A stretch of 64,000 bases of DNA from an uncultured Paracoccaceae bacterium (GTDB lineage Bacteria; Pseudomonadota; Alphaproteobacteria; Rhodobacterales; Rhodobacteraceae). Below the pieces are notes generated by a model. The model was not told the DNA's origin, did not search any database, and saw nothing but the letters and a program-made list of their open reading frames with translations. Position numbers and translations under genes: made by a program. Shown here piece by piece: positions 48,165-57,459 of this stretch (positions are counted from its first letter, which is position 1; each line of letters opens with the position of its first letter). The stretch spans positions 124,001-188,000 of the forward strand of contig CAKZRP010000064.1 of assembly GCA_937146765.1 (NCBI GenBank), given 5' to 3'.

Positions 48165-49802
48165 ATGCGCTTTGTCCTGCCCCTCGTTGCCGTCCTCATG
48201 GCCTCCACCGCTATGGCGGAGACCTTCACCACCCAGAGCCGGGTCACGGCGGTCACCATCTATCCCACCGAGGCACGCCTCACCCGCAGCGCCGAGGTCT
48301 CGCTGCCTGCCGGACGCCACCGGCTAGTGATCGGTGGCCTGCCCTATGACGACGAGGCGCTGGACACGTTGCAGATCAGCCATCCCGGCCTCGTCCGGGT
48401 GGCGATGCATATCGGCGAGGGCTTTCCGGTGATCGCGCAGGAGGATTCGGCGGAGCGGGCAGAGGCCAGGGCGCGGGTGGAGGCGGTGGAGGACCAGATC
48501 GCCGCCCTCACCCGTGAGGCCGCCGAGGCGCGGCTGGCGGCGGATGGGGCCGAGGCGGTGCTGGCCTTTCTCGGCCAGCTGGGTCGGGGCGAGGGGGCCG
48601 GGGTGCCTGCGCCGGAGCAGTTGCGCGAAGTGCTGACCACCATCAGCGAGGAAACCGCCCAGGCCCGCGACACAATCCTGCGCGCGGAGGCGCAGAAGGT
48701 GGGTTATGACCGCCAGATGGCGGATCTGGCCGCGGACCTGAAAGCGGCGGAGGCAGCGCTTGCAGCACTCTCGCAGCAGGGCGACAGGCAGGTCTCCCTC
48801 GCCCTCGACGTGGTGGCGACCGAGGAGATCACCGTGCCATTGGCGCTGAGCTATGCCTCGCAGTCAGCAAGCTGGGGTCCGGCCTATGAGATTAAGCTCA
48901 ATACCGACAAGACGCCGTTGGTGACGCTGCAGCGCGAAGTCATGGTGCAGCAGGACACCGGCGAGGACTGGGTGGATGTCGCGCTGCGCGTCTCCACCTC
49001 GACCCCGGATCAGCGGATCGAGGCGGGGCCGATCTATCCGGAACGGCGCCGCATCGAAGATCCGGCACCGGTGGCCGCGCGCGATATGGAGCAGCGTCTT
49101 TACTCTAGCCCGATGGCCGAGGTGGTGATGGAAGCCCCGGTCATCGTCGAGGAGCCCGACAGTGCGATTTCAGCAGTCACGAGCGAGGCAGGCGTCTCCT
49201 ACAGTTTTGGCGAACCGGTCAGCATCCGCACCGGAGCCGAGATCGCCTATCTCAGCCTGCCGGATGTGACCCTATCGGCGGAGGTCTCTGCCCTTGCGGT
49301 GCCCCGTCGCGACACGACCGCCTTTCGGATCGCCAAGGTGACGAACACCAGCGGCGAGGAACTGCTGGCCAGCTCCAACAGCCGGTTCTTTGTCGATGGG
49401 GAGTTGATCGGGCGCGCCTACTTCCCCGGTCTGATCGCCGAGGCGGAGGCGGATCTTGGCTTTGGTCCCATCGACGGGCTGCGCCTCAGCCGCGATGTGC
49501 TCGACCAGAGCGAGGGCGGGCGCGGGGTGATCAGTCGCAGCAACCAGCGCACCACGGTGGCCGAGATCGAGGTGGAGAACCTGACCGATCGGGTCTGGCC
49601 GCTGCGGGTGCTCGATCAGGTGCCCTATTCCGAGCAGGAGGATCTGGAGATCACCTGGTCCGCGAGCCCCACGCCGAGCGAGGAAAACGTCAAGAAACAG
49701 CGTGGGATTCTGGCCTGGGAGCTGGAGCTGCAACCTGGTTCCACCCGGCTAATCACGCTCAACACGCAGCTCGACTGGCCAGAGGGCAAGGTGCTGCAAT
49801 AG
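48165..49802 (+). CDS. DUF4139 domain-containing (mucoidy inhibitor MuiA-like) secreted protein
   Basis: Signal peptide MRFVLPLVAVLMASTAMAETF; ITVPLALSYASQSASWGPAYEIKLNT; coiled-coil N-domain. Confidence 0.87.
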   Translation: MRFVLPLVAVLMASTAMAETFTTQSRVTAVTIYPTEARLTRSAEVSLPAGRHRLVIGGLPYDDEALDTLQISHPGLVRVAMHIGEGFPVIAQEDSAERAEARARVEAVEDQIAALTREAAEARLAADGAEAVLAFLGQLGRGEGAGVPAPEQLREVLTTISEETAQARDTILRAEAQKVGYDRQMADLAADLKAAEAALAALSQQGDRQVSLALDVVATEEITVPLALSYASQSASWGPAYEIKLNTDKTPLVTLQREVMVQQDTGEDWVDVALRVSTSTPDQRIEAGPIYPERRRIEDPAPVAARDMEQRLYSSPMAEVVMEAPVIVEEPDSAISAVTSEAGVSYSFGEPVSIRTGAEIAYLSLPDVTLSAEVSALAVPRRDTTAFRIAKVTNTSGEELLASSNSRFFVDGELIGRAYFPGLIAEAEADLGFGPIDGLRLSRDVLDQSEGGRGVISRSNQRTTVAEIEVENLTDRVWPLRVLDQVPYSEQEDLEITWSASPTPSEENVKKQRGILAWELELQPGSTRLITLNTQLDWPEGKVLQ

Positions 49803-49981
49803 GGGGCATCGGGGTCCTGCCGACAAGGGCGGATCCGCCCTGACATGGGAACGGATACCCGCGCCAACCGGTTCAAAAGCGCGTCAAACTGTACCTTTGG
49901 GCCGCTTCTCAAACTTTTGAACGACACATTTTGGCCCTTGAAAGCGTTACCCTTGAAGAGGGGTAGCAAGAGGGGTGAACC

Positions 49982-50311
49982 ATGAGCTTTGATCTAGCAA
50001 ACGATGAGACTGAAACCGAAGACCTGGCCTATGGTCAGACCCCTTGGGGCTGTGCGCAAATGCGCCATCGGCTGGATTCGGAATCGATGATGCTGCTGCG
50101 GGCCAACCTGAGCGAGCCGATGACCAGGGCGGACAGCTGGCCGAGCCTGCGCGACCTCCTGAAGGGCAAGGGCTTTGACATGCAGCCGCGCGCGGGGCGC
50201 CTGCGGCTCGTCGATCTGCAAAGCCGGGTGGAGATCTGCACCTTTGGCGTGCTGGGCCATCCGCGCGTCGAGCTGGAAAAGCGCTTCGGTGGCTATCCGG
50301 CGATGCACTAA
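49982..50311 (+). CDS. Hypothetical protein
   Basis: 109 aa ORF with terminator-like hairpin downstream. Confidence 0.65.
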   Translation: MSFDLANDETETEDLAYGQTPWGCAQMRHRLDSESMMLLRANLSEPMTRADSWPSLRDLLKGKGFDMQPRAGRLRLVDLQSRVEICTFGVLGHPRVELEKRFGGYPAMH

Positions 50312-50336
50312 GCGCCGAGAAGAGACGACAAAATCA

Positions 50337-50382
50337 AGAGGGAAGGCGCGTTGGGGTGACGCACCTGCCTTCTTGGTTTTGT
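50337..50382. terminator. Convergent terminator-like hairpin
   Basis: AGAGGGAAGGCgcgttggggtgacgcaccTGCCTTCTTGGTTTT. Confidence 0.6.
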
Positions 50383-50391
50383 GAGTGTCGA

Positions 50392-51165
50392 TTAGTCGGC
50401 GGGCTTCCACGTGGCGGCCAGCGCACGGGCGGCCTGCGACAACAGCAGGATGTCGATGCCCACGGCGAGGAATTGCGCGCCCATCTCGTTCCAGGCGGTG
50501 GTGGATTCCTCGGTGACGCCCAGAATGCCGGGGGCTTTGCCCGCCGCCTTGATCCGCTTGATCGCATCGGCAATCAGCGCGCGCACCTCCGGGTGGGCGG
50601 AGTTGCCCTGAAATCCCATGTCGGTCGATAGATCCGCCGGGCCGATAAAGATGCCGTCGATCCCCTCCACCGCGAGGATGGCGTCGAGGTTTTCGATGCC
50701 TTTGCGGTTTTCCACCTGCAACAGAATACAGATCTGCGCGTCAGCGGTCTGGATATACTCGGTGACGGTGCCGTAGCGCGAGGCCCGCGCACCGGTGGCG
50801 CCAACCCCGCGGGTGCCATGCGGCGGGTAGTGGCAGGCGCGGACCAGCTCGGCGGCCTGTTCGGCGGTTTCCACCATCGGCACCAGCACGGTCTGCGCGC
50901 CGGCATCCAGCACCTGCTTGATGATCCAGGTCTCGCCAATCGGCACCCGCACCACGGGTTCTGTCGGCGAGGTCGCCAGCGCCACCAGCTGATCGCGGAT
51001 CGAGCGAATGTCGTTGGGCGCATGCTCGCCGTCGATCACCAGCCAGTCAAAGCCCGCGGTGCCCATGATCTCGGCGGTGACGGCCTCGCCAAAGCTGGAC
51101 CAGCAGCCGATCTGCTGTTTGCCCGCTGCAAGGGCCTTTTTGAAGGTGTTGACGGGGGCGGGCAT
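50392..51165 (-). CDS. hpaI: 4-hydroxy-2-oxoheptanedioate aldolase (HpcH/HpaI)
   Basis: IGCWSSFGEAVTAEIMGTAGFDWLVIDGEHAPNDIRSIRDQL...GVGATGARASRYG...IDGIFIGPADLSTDMG. Confidence 0.93.
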   Translation of the reverse strand: MPAPVNTFKKALAAGKQQIGCWSSFGEAVTAEIMGTAGFDWLVIDGEHAPNDIRSIRDQLVALATSPTEPVVRVPIGETWIIKQVLDAGAQTVLVPMVETAEQAAELVRACHYPPHGTRGVGATGARASRYGTVTEYIQTADAQICILLQVENRKGIENLDAILAVEGIDGIFIGPADLSTDMGFQGNSAHPEVRALIADAIKRIKAAGKAPGILGVTEESTTAWNEMGAQFLAVGIDILLLSQAARALAATWKPAD

Positions 51166-51178
51166 GGGGCAACCTCTT

Positions 51179-51979
51179 TTAAGCGAATGAAATTTCGACC
51201 TCGCCAAAGGCGGCGAAATCGGCGTGGATCGTGGTGCCGGGCGGGCACTCCACCGGGCGGATGAACGAGCCTGAGAGGACGATATCGCCCGCTTCGATCT
51301 GTTGTCCATAGTCCGCCATCCTGCGCGCCAGCCAGAGGACCGAGGTGACCGGATCGTCGAGCACGCCGGCCCCCAGACCTGTTTCCTCGACCACACCGTC
51401 GCGTTTCAGGATCGCGCCGACAAAGCGCAGGTCGTGGGCGTCGACGGTATGGCGGGCCGCGCCCAGCACGATGCCGGCATTGGCGGCATTGTCGCTGATG
51501 GTGTCGGTGATGATCCGAGCTTGCCCGGTGGCGGGATCCGCGCGCAGGATGCGGGTGTCGAGGATCTCCAGCGAAGGCGCGACATAGTCGGTGGCCTTGA
51601 GGATATCTTCGCGGGTGCAGTCGGCCCCTGCCAGCGGCGCTTTCATCACAAAGGCGATCTCCGCCTCGACGCGCGGCTGGATGAAGCGCCCCGCAGGCAC
51701 GGTGCTGCCGCTGTCAAAGGCCATATCATCGAGCAGCACGCCAGAATCCGGCGTGGTGATATTCAGCGCCTGTTGCATGGCGCGGCTGGTGAGGCCGATC
51801 TTCCAGCCGATCTTGCGGCGCCCCTGCGCAAGCTTCTGCGCCACCAGCGCCTGCTGCACCGCATAGGCATCGTCCAGCGTCATGCCGGGATAGGCGAGCG
51901 AGAGGAGGCCGCATTGCTGCCCCGTCTCCTCAGCCCGCAAAAGCTGTGCGGCGGCTTCGGCGTGTTCGGCGGGAGTCAT
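51179..51979 (-). CDS. hpaH: 2-oxo-hepta-3-ene-1,7-dioate hydratase
   Basis: YAVQQALVAQKLAQGRRKIGWKIGLTSRAMQQALNITTPDSGVLLDDM; syntenic. Confidence 0.92.
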   Translation of the reverse strand: MTPAEHAEAAAQLLRAEETGQQCGLLSLAYPGMTLDDAYAVQQALVAQKLAQGRRKIGWKIGLTSRAMQQALNITTPDSGVLLDDMAFDSGSTVPAGRFIQPRVEAEIAFVMKAPLAGADCTREDILKATDYVAPSLEILDTRILRADPATGQARIITDTISDNAANAGIVLGAARHTVDAHDLRFVGAILKRDGVVEETGLGAGVLDDPVTSVLWLARRMADYGQQIEAGDIVLSGSFIRPVECPPGTTIHADFAAFGEVEISFA

Positions 51980-52833
51980 ACCTCATCCTCCACCGTGTTG
52001 GTGAGGGTGCCGATGCCCTCAGCAGAGACTTCGATCACATCGCCGGGGGTGAGGTATTTCGGCGGATCAAACCGCGCACCTGCCCCTGTGGGGGTGCCGG
52101 TCACGATGATATCGCCGGGCACCAGCGTGGTGAAAGTAGAGATATAAGCGATCTGGCGACGGATCGGAAAGAGCATCCGGCTGGTGCGATCGTCCTGCCG
52201 AAGCTGGCCATTCACCTTGGTGGTGATCCGCACGTCATCAAGCTGGGCGGCGGCGGTGAAGGGCACCAGCCAAGGGCCGATGGCGCCGGAGGAGTCCCAG
52301 TTTTTGCCTTGGGTGACGTTGAACTTCGCATGGCGCACCCAGTCGCGAATTGTCCCCTCGTTACAGAGGGTTATCGCGGCGATGTGGTCGTAGGCGCCGC
52401 TTTCCGCAATGCGGCGTCCGCCTTTGCCGATCACGATGGCGATCTCACCCTCGTAATCGAGCTGCGGGCTTTCCGGCGGACGGATCAGCGCGCGACCTGC
52501 TCCGGTGAAGCTGCGCGGAAAGCGCGGGAAGAGCGACATATTGGGCGGTGCCTCTTGGCCGTCCTTATATTCCGCGTTGCGGTCGGGAAAGTTGACGCCG
52601 ACGCAGATGATCTTTTCCGGGTTTGGCACCGGGATCTGATAGGTGATCTGGTCAAGGGCGTGGGTCACATCCCTCCCCTGCGCCGCTTGGGCGAGGCTAT
52701 GCAGCCCTTCAGCCTCGATCACCTCGCGCAGGGTGGGCCACTGCGGGAAACCGGGCGAGAGGGCGATGGCACCGGCGTCAGTGATAACCCCGTAATATCT
52801 CGCGCCCGCGGCGGTATAGGTGGCAAAACGCAT
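51976..52833 (-). CDS. Fumarylacetoacetate hydrolase family protein (HpaG-like decarboxylase/isomerase)
   Basis: KIICVGVNFPDRNAEY...LDYEGEIAIVIGKGGRRI...DIIVTGTPTGAGARFDPPKYLTPGD. Confidence 0.9.
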   Translation of the reverse strand: MRFATYTAAGARYYGVITDAGAIALSPGFPQWPTLREVIEAEGLHSLAQAAQGRDVTHALDQITYQIPVPNPEKIICVGVNFPDRNAEYKDGQEAPPNMSLFPRFPRSFTGAGRALIRPPESPQLDYEGEIAIVIGKGGRRIAESGAYDHIAAITLCNEGTIRDWVRHAKFNVTQGKNWDSSGAIGPWLVPFTAAAQLDDVRITTKVNGQLRQDDRTSRMLFPIRRQIAYISTFTTLVPGDIIVTGTPTGAGARFDPPKYLTPGDVIEVSAEGIGTLTNTVEDEV

Positions 52834-54245
52834 CAGTTCTGTCCTCTTGCGATCTCGGTAATGACGTTGTGGGCCAGCATGATATCCGCCTCGGTGGTCT
52901 CAAACGCGCCGGCTTGAAAGCGGATCACCAGCGCGCCGTCGACGCGGGTCTGGGTCAGGTAGATGCGGCCATCGTCGTTGATCTTATTGACCAGATCGAG
53001 GTTCAGCGCATCAAGGTCGCTGGCCCCTTTGGGCGCATAGCGGAAGGTCCAGAGTGACCACATCGGCGGGGTCACGATCTCGAAATCCGGCTCTTGTGCC
53101 AGGGCGTCGTGCAGCTGGCGCGACCAGGCGACGTGGTTGCGGATGCGCTGGCGCAATCCTTCAAGGCCGTAGGTGCGGATCAGGAACCAGATCTTGAGCG
53201 CGCGGAAGCGGCGTCCCAGCGGCACCGACCATTCGGAATAGTTGATGATCCCGTCGTGGCCGTGAGTCTTGAGGTACTCCGGGCTGATCGCGAGGGTGCG
53301 CACCAGATCATCGGCGTTCTTCAGGAAATGGGCCGAGCAATCAAACTGCGCGCCGAGCCATTTGTGCGGGTTGAAGACGATGCTGTCCGCGCCCTCGATC
53401 CCCGGCCAATAGGCGCGGAACTCCGGGCAGATCATCGCAGAGCCGGCCCAAGCGGCGTCCACATGGGTATAAAGCCCGTGGTTCTGCGCGATCTCGATAC
53501 AGTCGGCGATGGGATCGGTGGCCCCGGTGCCAGTGCCGCCCACGCAGAGGATGACCCCCGCGGGTTGAAGCCCTGCGGCGGTGTCGGCCGCGATGGCGGC
53601 CTCAAGGGCGGCGGGGTTCATGCCGCGCCAGTCGCCTTTGATCGGCACCCGCACGAGGTTGGCCTGACCGATGCCCGCGACCCAGATGGCGCGATCAACG
53701 GAGGTATGTACTTCGGAGGAACAATAGATCCGCAAGGTCGGCTGCCCCGCGAGGCCCTGCTGATTGCCCTGCCAATTGAGCGCGCGTTCGCGCATGGTCA
53801 GCACGGCGGCGAGGGTGGCGGAGGAGGCGCTGTCCTGGATCACGCCACGGAATTCCCCCGGCAGGCCAAGGGATTGGCGCAGCCAGTCCATCATCCGGGT
53901 TTCCATCTCGGTCGCGGCGGGCGAGGTCTGCCATAGCATACATTGCGGCGCGATGGCCGAGGTGAGGAACTCCGCCAGTACCGAGGGCGCGGCGGCATTG
54001 GAGGCGAAATAGGCAAAGAAGCGCGGGTGCTGCCAATGGGTGATGCCGGGCATCACCTTCTCCTCAAAATCGGCAAAGATCGCCTCCATCCCCTCGCCCT
54101 GTTCGGGCGGGGTCTCGGGCAGGGCGGTCAGCATATCGCCGGGTTTGGTCTGCGCGCGCACTGGGCGCTCGCCCACGGTGAGGTGATAGTCTTGCGCCCA
54201 GTCGGCGACCCTGCGGCCCCAAGAGGCGAAATCGGTCCAGTTCAT
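52833..54245 (-). CDS. PLP-dependent aromatic-L-amino-acid decarboxylase (group II)
   Basis: VFNPHKWLGAQFDCSAHFLKNADDL (PLP Lys), PEYLKTHGHDGIINYSEWSVPLGRRFRALKIWFLIRTYG, SSEVHTSVDRA. Confidence 0.92.
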   Translation of the reverse strand: MNWTDFASWGRRVADWAQDYHLTVGERPVRAQTKPGDMLTALPETPPEQGEGMEAIFADFEEKVMPGITHWQHPRFFAYFASNAAAPSVLAEFLTSAIAPQCMLWQTSPAATEMETRMMDWLRQSLGLPGEFRGVIQDSASSATLAAVLTMRERALNWQGNQQGLAGQPTLRIYCSSEVHTSVDRAIWVAGIGQANLVRVPIKGDWRGMNPAALEAAIAADTAAGLQPAGVILCVGGTGTGATDPIADCIEIAQNHGLYTHVDAAWAGSAMICPEFRAYWPGIEGADSIVFNPHKWLGAQFDCSAHFLKNADDLVRTLAISPEYLKTHGHDGIINYSEWSVPLGRRFRALKIWFLIRTYGLEGLRQRIRNHVAWSRQLHDALAQEPDFEIVTPPMWSLWTFRYAPKGASDLDALNLDLVNKINDDGRIYLTQTRVDGALVIRFQAGAFETTEADIMLAHNVITEIARGQN

Positions 54246-54318
54246 GTCATGCTCCCTTGTGCGGGCCTCAGCCCGGACAGCGCCCGGTTTGCGCGGCGGG
54301 CGCTGTCCTTGTGTCGTT

Positions 54319-55299
54319 TTACGGCGCGATGATCGGCTGCGCTTTGAGGTCACTGTCGCGGATTTCAGCGCCGTCGAACAGGGAGCCTTCTTCAAACCAG
54401 CTGCGCGGTGTCGGCGCGCCCCAGAGGGTTTGGCGCTGCGGGTCGGTGAGGGACCATTTGATCGGCTCAAGGTCCGCGTCGCAGGTCTGATAGTCGGAGC
54501 AATAGATCTCGATCCGGTGCCCATCGGGGTCGCGCACATAGAGGAAGAAGGCATTGGAAATGCCATGGCGGCCCGGGCCACGCTCGATATTACCGACATA
54601 GCCGGTGGTCGACATCAGATCGAGCAGGTCGATGATATTGAGCGGCGTCGGCACCCAAAAGGCGGTGTGGTGCAGGCGCGGGCCGGTGCCATTGGTGAAG
54701 GCCACATCATGCACACCGCCCTTGCGGTGCATCCAGGCGGCCCAGACGCGGCCGGACTCGTCGTCCTCGGTATATTCGGTGACGCGGAAGCCGATCTCGC
54801 CGTAAAAGGCCACTGCCTCGTCCACATTCGCCGAGAACATGTTGAAGTGGTCGATGCGCAGCGGTTTGACGCCATTGTAGAGTTTGTACTGCTGATGGAT
54901 CGGCGGCAGGCGGTCCATCTTGACGTAGAATTCCAGCGGCACGCCCCAGGGGTCCTGGGTGCGCAGGGTCGGGCCCATGAAGGGGCGGGTGATCCATGCG
55001 ACCGGCAGGCCTTTGCTCTCGAAAAACGCGGCGGCCTTGGCCAGATCGGGCTCGTCAAAGAGTTTGAAGCCAAGGCAGGAGACGCCCGCCGTGTCGGATT
55101 TGCGCAGGATGATGCAGTGGTGGCCGCGTTCCTCCATCGCGCGCAGGAAGATGCGGTTGTCGTCTTCCTCGGTCACCTGCAGGCCGAGGATATCGACGTA
55201 GAAGGCGCGGGAGGCGGCAAGGTCGGTGACGCCATATTCCACATGGCTGAGGCGGGTGATGTTGAAGGGCGGATAAAGAGTTGCGGCGGGAATGGGCAT
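54319..55299 (-). CDS. hpaD: Homoprotocatechuate (3,4-dihydroxyphenylacetate) 2,3-dioxygenase, VOC/type I extradiol family
   Basis: RIDHFN, AAWMHRKGGVHDVAF, GPRLHHTAFWV, IERGPGRHGISNAFFLYVRDPDGHRIEIYCSDY. Confidence 0.92.
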   Translation of the reverse strand: MPIPAATLYPPFNITRLSHVEYGVTDLAASRAFYVDILGLQVTEEDDNRIFLRAMEERGHHCIILRKSDTAGVSCLGFKLFDEPDLAKAAAFFESKGLPVAWITRPFMGPTLRTQDPWGVPLEFYVKMDRLPPIHQQYKLYNGVKPLRIDHFNMFSANVDEAVAFYGEIGFRVTEYTEDDESGRVWAAWMHRKGGVHDVAFTNGTGPRLHHTAFWVPTPLNIIDLLDLMSTTGYVGNIERGPGRHGISNAFFLYVRDPDGHRIEIYCSDYQTCDADLEPIKWSLTDPQRQTLWGAPTPRSWFEEGSLFDGAEIRDSDLKAQPIIAP

Positions 55300-55374
55300 G
55301 TCGGGTCTCCTCCGAATGGACAGGCCGGTGGGGCGGGTGCGGGGGGCTTTGCCCCACGCGCTTGTGCTGTTGGA

Positions 55375-55424
55375 CGAGGGGCTCCGCCCCTCGCGCTCCC
55401 CGGGATATTTGGGAAAAGATGAAG
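55375..55424 (-). repeat. Dispersed intergenic hairpin repeat, copy C
   Basis: CGAGGGGCtccGCCCCTCGCGCTCCCCGGGATATTTGGGAAAAGATGAAG between hpaE and hpaD. Confidence 0.75.
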
Positions 55425-55427
55425 GGC

Positions 55428-56939
55428 TCAGGCGCCGAGGCGGGGGATCTTGTGATGCCCGGTGGCAAAGCCGATATGTTTTTGTTCCATGTAGAATTCA
55501 AAGCTCCAGTCGCCGCCATCGCGGCCAATGCCGGAGGCTTTGACGCCGCCGAAGGGGGTCGGCAGGTGGCGGACGTTTTCCGAGTTCACCCAGATCATCC
55601 CGGCCTCGAGCGCATGGGTAAAGCGCATGGCGCGGGTCACGTCATTGGTCCAGACATAGGCGGTGAGGCCGTATTGGGTGTCATTGGCGATCTCGAGCGC
55701 TTCTTCCTCGTCTTTGAAGCGGATGGCGGTGAGGACGGGGCCGAAGATTTCTTCGCGCGCGATGGTCATCTCATTGGTCGCCTGGGTGAAGAGGGTGGGG
55801 CGGACGAACCAGCCTGTGTCCCCCTGCCGGGTGCCGCCTGCAGCGACGGTGGCGCCGTCTGCCTTGGCGATGTCGAAGTACGAGGTCACCTTGTCGAAGT
55901 GGACCTTGTGGATGAGGGGACCGACCTCGGTTGCGGGATCAAGCGGGTGGCCGACCTTGATATTGTTCACCCGGGCGATCAGCTTGGCCTCGAACTCCTC
56001 AGCGATGCTGTCCTGGATCAAGAGGCGGGAGGAGGAGGTGCAGCGCTCGCCATTCAGCGAGTAGATCATGAAGATCACCGCATCCAAGGCGCGCTCGAGG
56101 TCGGCATCGTCAAACACCACCACCGGGTTCTTGCCGCCGAGTTCAAAATGGACCCGTTTCAGGCTCGGCGCGCCCTGGGCCATGATCATCGAGCCGGTCT
56201 TGCTCTCGCCGACAAAGGCGATGGCCTTGATGTCCGGGTGCTCGGTGAGCGCCTTCCCTGCCTCTTCACCGAGGCCGTTGACGAGGTTCCACACGCCGGC
56301 GGGCAGGCCTGCGCCATGGGCGATTTCGGCGAGGATGCGGGCGGTGAGCGGCGAGAATTCCGCCGGTTTATGGACCACAGTGCAGCCGGCGGCCAAGGCG
56401 GGCGCGATCTTCCAGGTCGAGAGCATGAAGGGCGTGTTCCACGGCGTGATGACGCCAATCGGGCCAATCGGCACCCGGGTGGTCACGTTCATCAGCGTCG
56501 GCGAGGGCAGCATCTGGCCGTCGCGGGCCGAGAGCGCGCGGTCGGCAAAGAAGCGGAAGTTTTCCGCGCCGCGCAGGGCGGCCTTGGACATGAACCGCAG
56601 CGCCTGGCCGGTGTCCCAGCATTCGCAGAGCGCGATTTCCTCGGCGCGCGCCACGATGCCATCGGCGATGCGGTGCAGGATCGCCTTGCGCTCGGTTGCG
56701 GGCAGGTCGCGCCAGGCGGGGAAGGCGGCCTTGGCAGCCTTGGCGGCCGCGTCGATATCGGTTGCATCGCCGCGCGCCACGGTGCAGATCACGCTTTCGT
56801 CCACCGGCGAGGTGGTCTCAAACGTGCGGCCGGAGGCGGCGGGGCGGGCCTCGCCATTGATCAGGTTGGTGATGCCGGTGGCGCGATGGGCGTCGAGAAA
56901 TCCGGCAAGTTTGTCGAGGTTGGCGGCGAGGTCGCTCAT
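55428..56939 (-). CDS. hpaE: 5-carboxymethyl-2-hydroxymuconate semialdehyde dehydrogenase
   Basis: ALDH family: GVITPWNTPFMLSTWKIAPALAAGCTVVHKPAEFSP, HFELGGKNPVVVFDDADLERALDAVIFMIYSLNGERCTSSSRL; syntenic. Confidence 0.93.
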   Translation of the reverse strand: MSDLAANLDKLAGFLDAHRATGITNLINGEARPAASGRTFETTSPVDESVICTVARGDATDIDAAAKAAKAAFPAWRDLPATERKAILHRIADGIVARAEEIALCECWDTGQALRFMSKAALRGAENFRFFADRALSARDGQMLPSPTLMNVTTRVPIGPIGVITPWNTPFMLSTWKIAPALAAGCTVVHKPAEFSPLTARILAEIAHGAGLPAGVWNLVNGLGEEAGKALTEHPDIKAIAFVGESKTGSMIMAQGAPSLKRVHFELGGKNPVVVFDDADLERALDAVIFMIYSLNGERCTSSSRLLIQDSIAEEFEAKLIARVNNIKVGHPLDPATEVGPLIHKVHFDKVTSYFDIAKADGATVAAGGTRQGDTGWFVRPTLFTQATNEMTIAREEIFGPVLTAIRFKDEEEALEIANDTQYGLTAYVWTNDVTRAMRFTHALEAGMIWVNSENVRHLPTPFGGVKASGIGRDGGDWSFEFYMEQKHIGFATGHHKIPRLGA

Positions 56940-57331
56940 GCGCGGTCTCCTTGGCTCAGGTGGTCGCGGATGGTTCCGCATTTGGGCGAAAGCGCGGGGT
57001 CGATGTTGCGCATCTCCATCGAGAGGGCGATCGGATGGCTCTCCATCGCGGGCGCAAGAAAGGCGCGGGCGGCCTCGAACAGCGCCTCGGTGGCGGCGGT
57101 GCGGGTCGCGAGATCGCGGCCCGCGCGCAGGCGGACGGAGATGTCGAGATACATGAAATCCGGGTTGCCATCGCCCATGCTGACATAGTCGGCGGCAAAG
57201 GCACGCACGCGGATCCCGGCCATAGGAAAGGTGCCAGTGTCGATGGCGGTGCGGCGCAATAGGTCGCAAAGCTGTGGGATATCCACAAATTGCGCCAGTC
57301 TTGGCGCGTAATCCAAGGTGATATGGGGCAT
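56936..57331 (-). CDS. hpaF: 5-carboxymethyl-2-hydroxymuconate delta-isomerase
   Basis: MPHITLDYAPRLAQFVDIPQLCDLLRRTAIDTGTFPMAGIRVRAFAADYVSMGDG. Confidence 0.92.
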   Translation of the reverse strand: MPHITLDYAPRLAQFVDIPQLCDLLRRTAIDTGTFPMAGIRVRAFAADYVSMGDGNPDFMYLDISVRLRAGRDLATRTAATEALFEAARAFLAPAMESHPIALSMEMRNIDPALSPKCGTIRDHLSQGDRA

Positions 57332-57351
57332 CCGGGTCCTCCTCCCAAACT

Positions 57352-57421
57352 ACTTAACATGTTATGCTTATGCGGCAAGCCTGTCAACAGGGAGCAAGAA
57401 AAATACTTAACTTTGATAAGT
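57352..57421. promoter_or_regulatory. Candidate HpaR operator pair
   Basis: ACTTAACATGTTAT (57352-57365) and ACTTAACtttGATAAGT (57405-57421), both with ACTTAAC, between hpaF and hpaR. Confidence 0.55.
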
Positions 57422-57459
57422 GATTGCTAAGGCAGGGGTTGCGGGCGATACAGGGAAGC

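Noticed and set aside
46595-48259. 554-aa minus-strand ORF opposite asd
   Set aside because: Antisense shadow; asd reading frame is unambiguous.
54244-55422. 392-aa plus-strand ORF opposite hpaD
   Set aside because: Antisense shadow; hpaD has complete metal ligands in frame on the minus strand.
55281-57188. 635-aa plus-strand ORF opposite hpaE/hpaF
   Set aside because: G/R/H-rich antisense translation; also spans repeat copy C.
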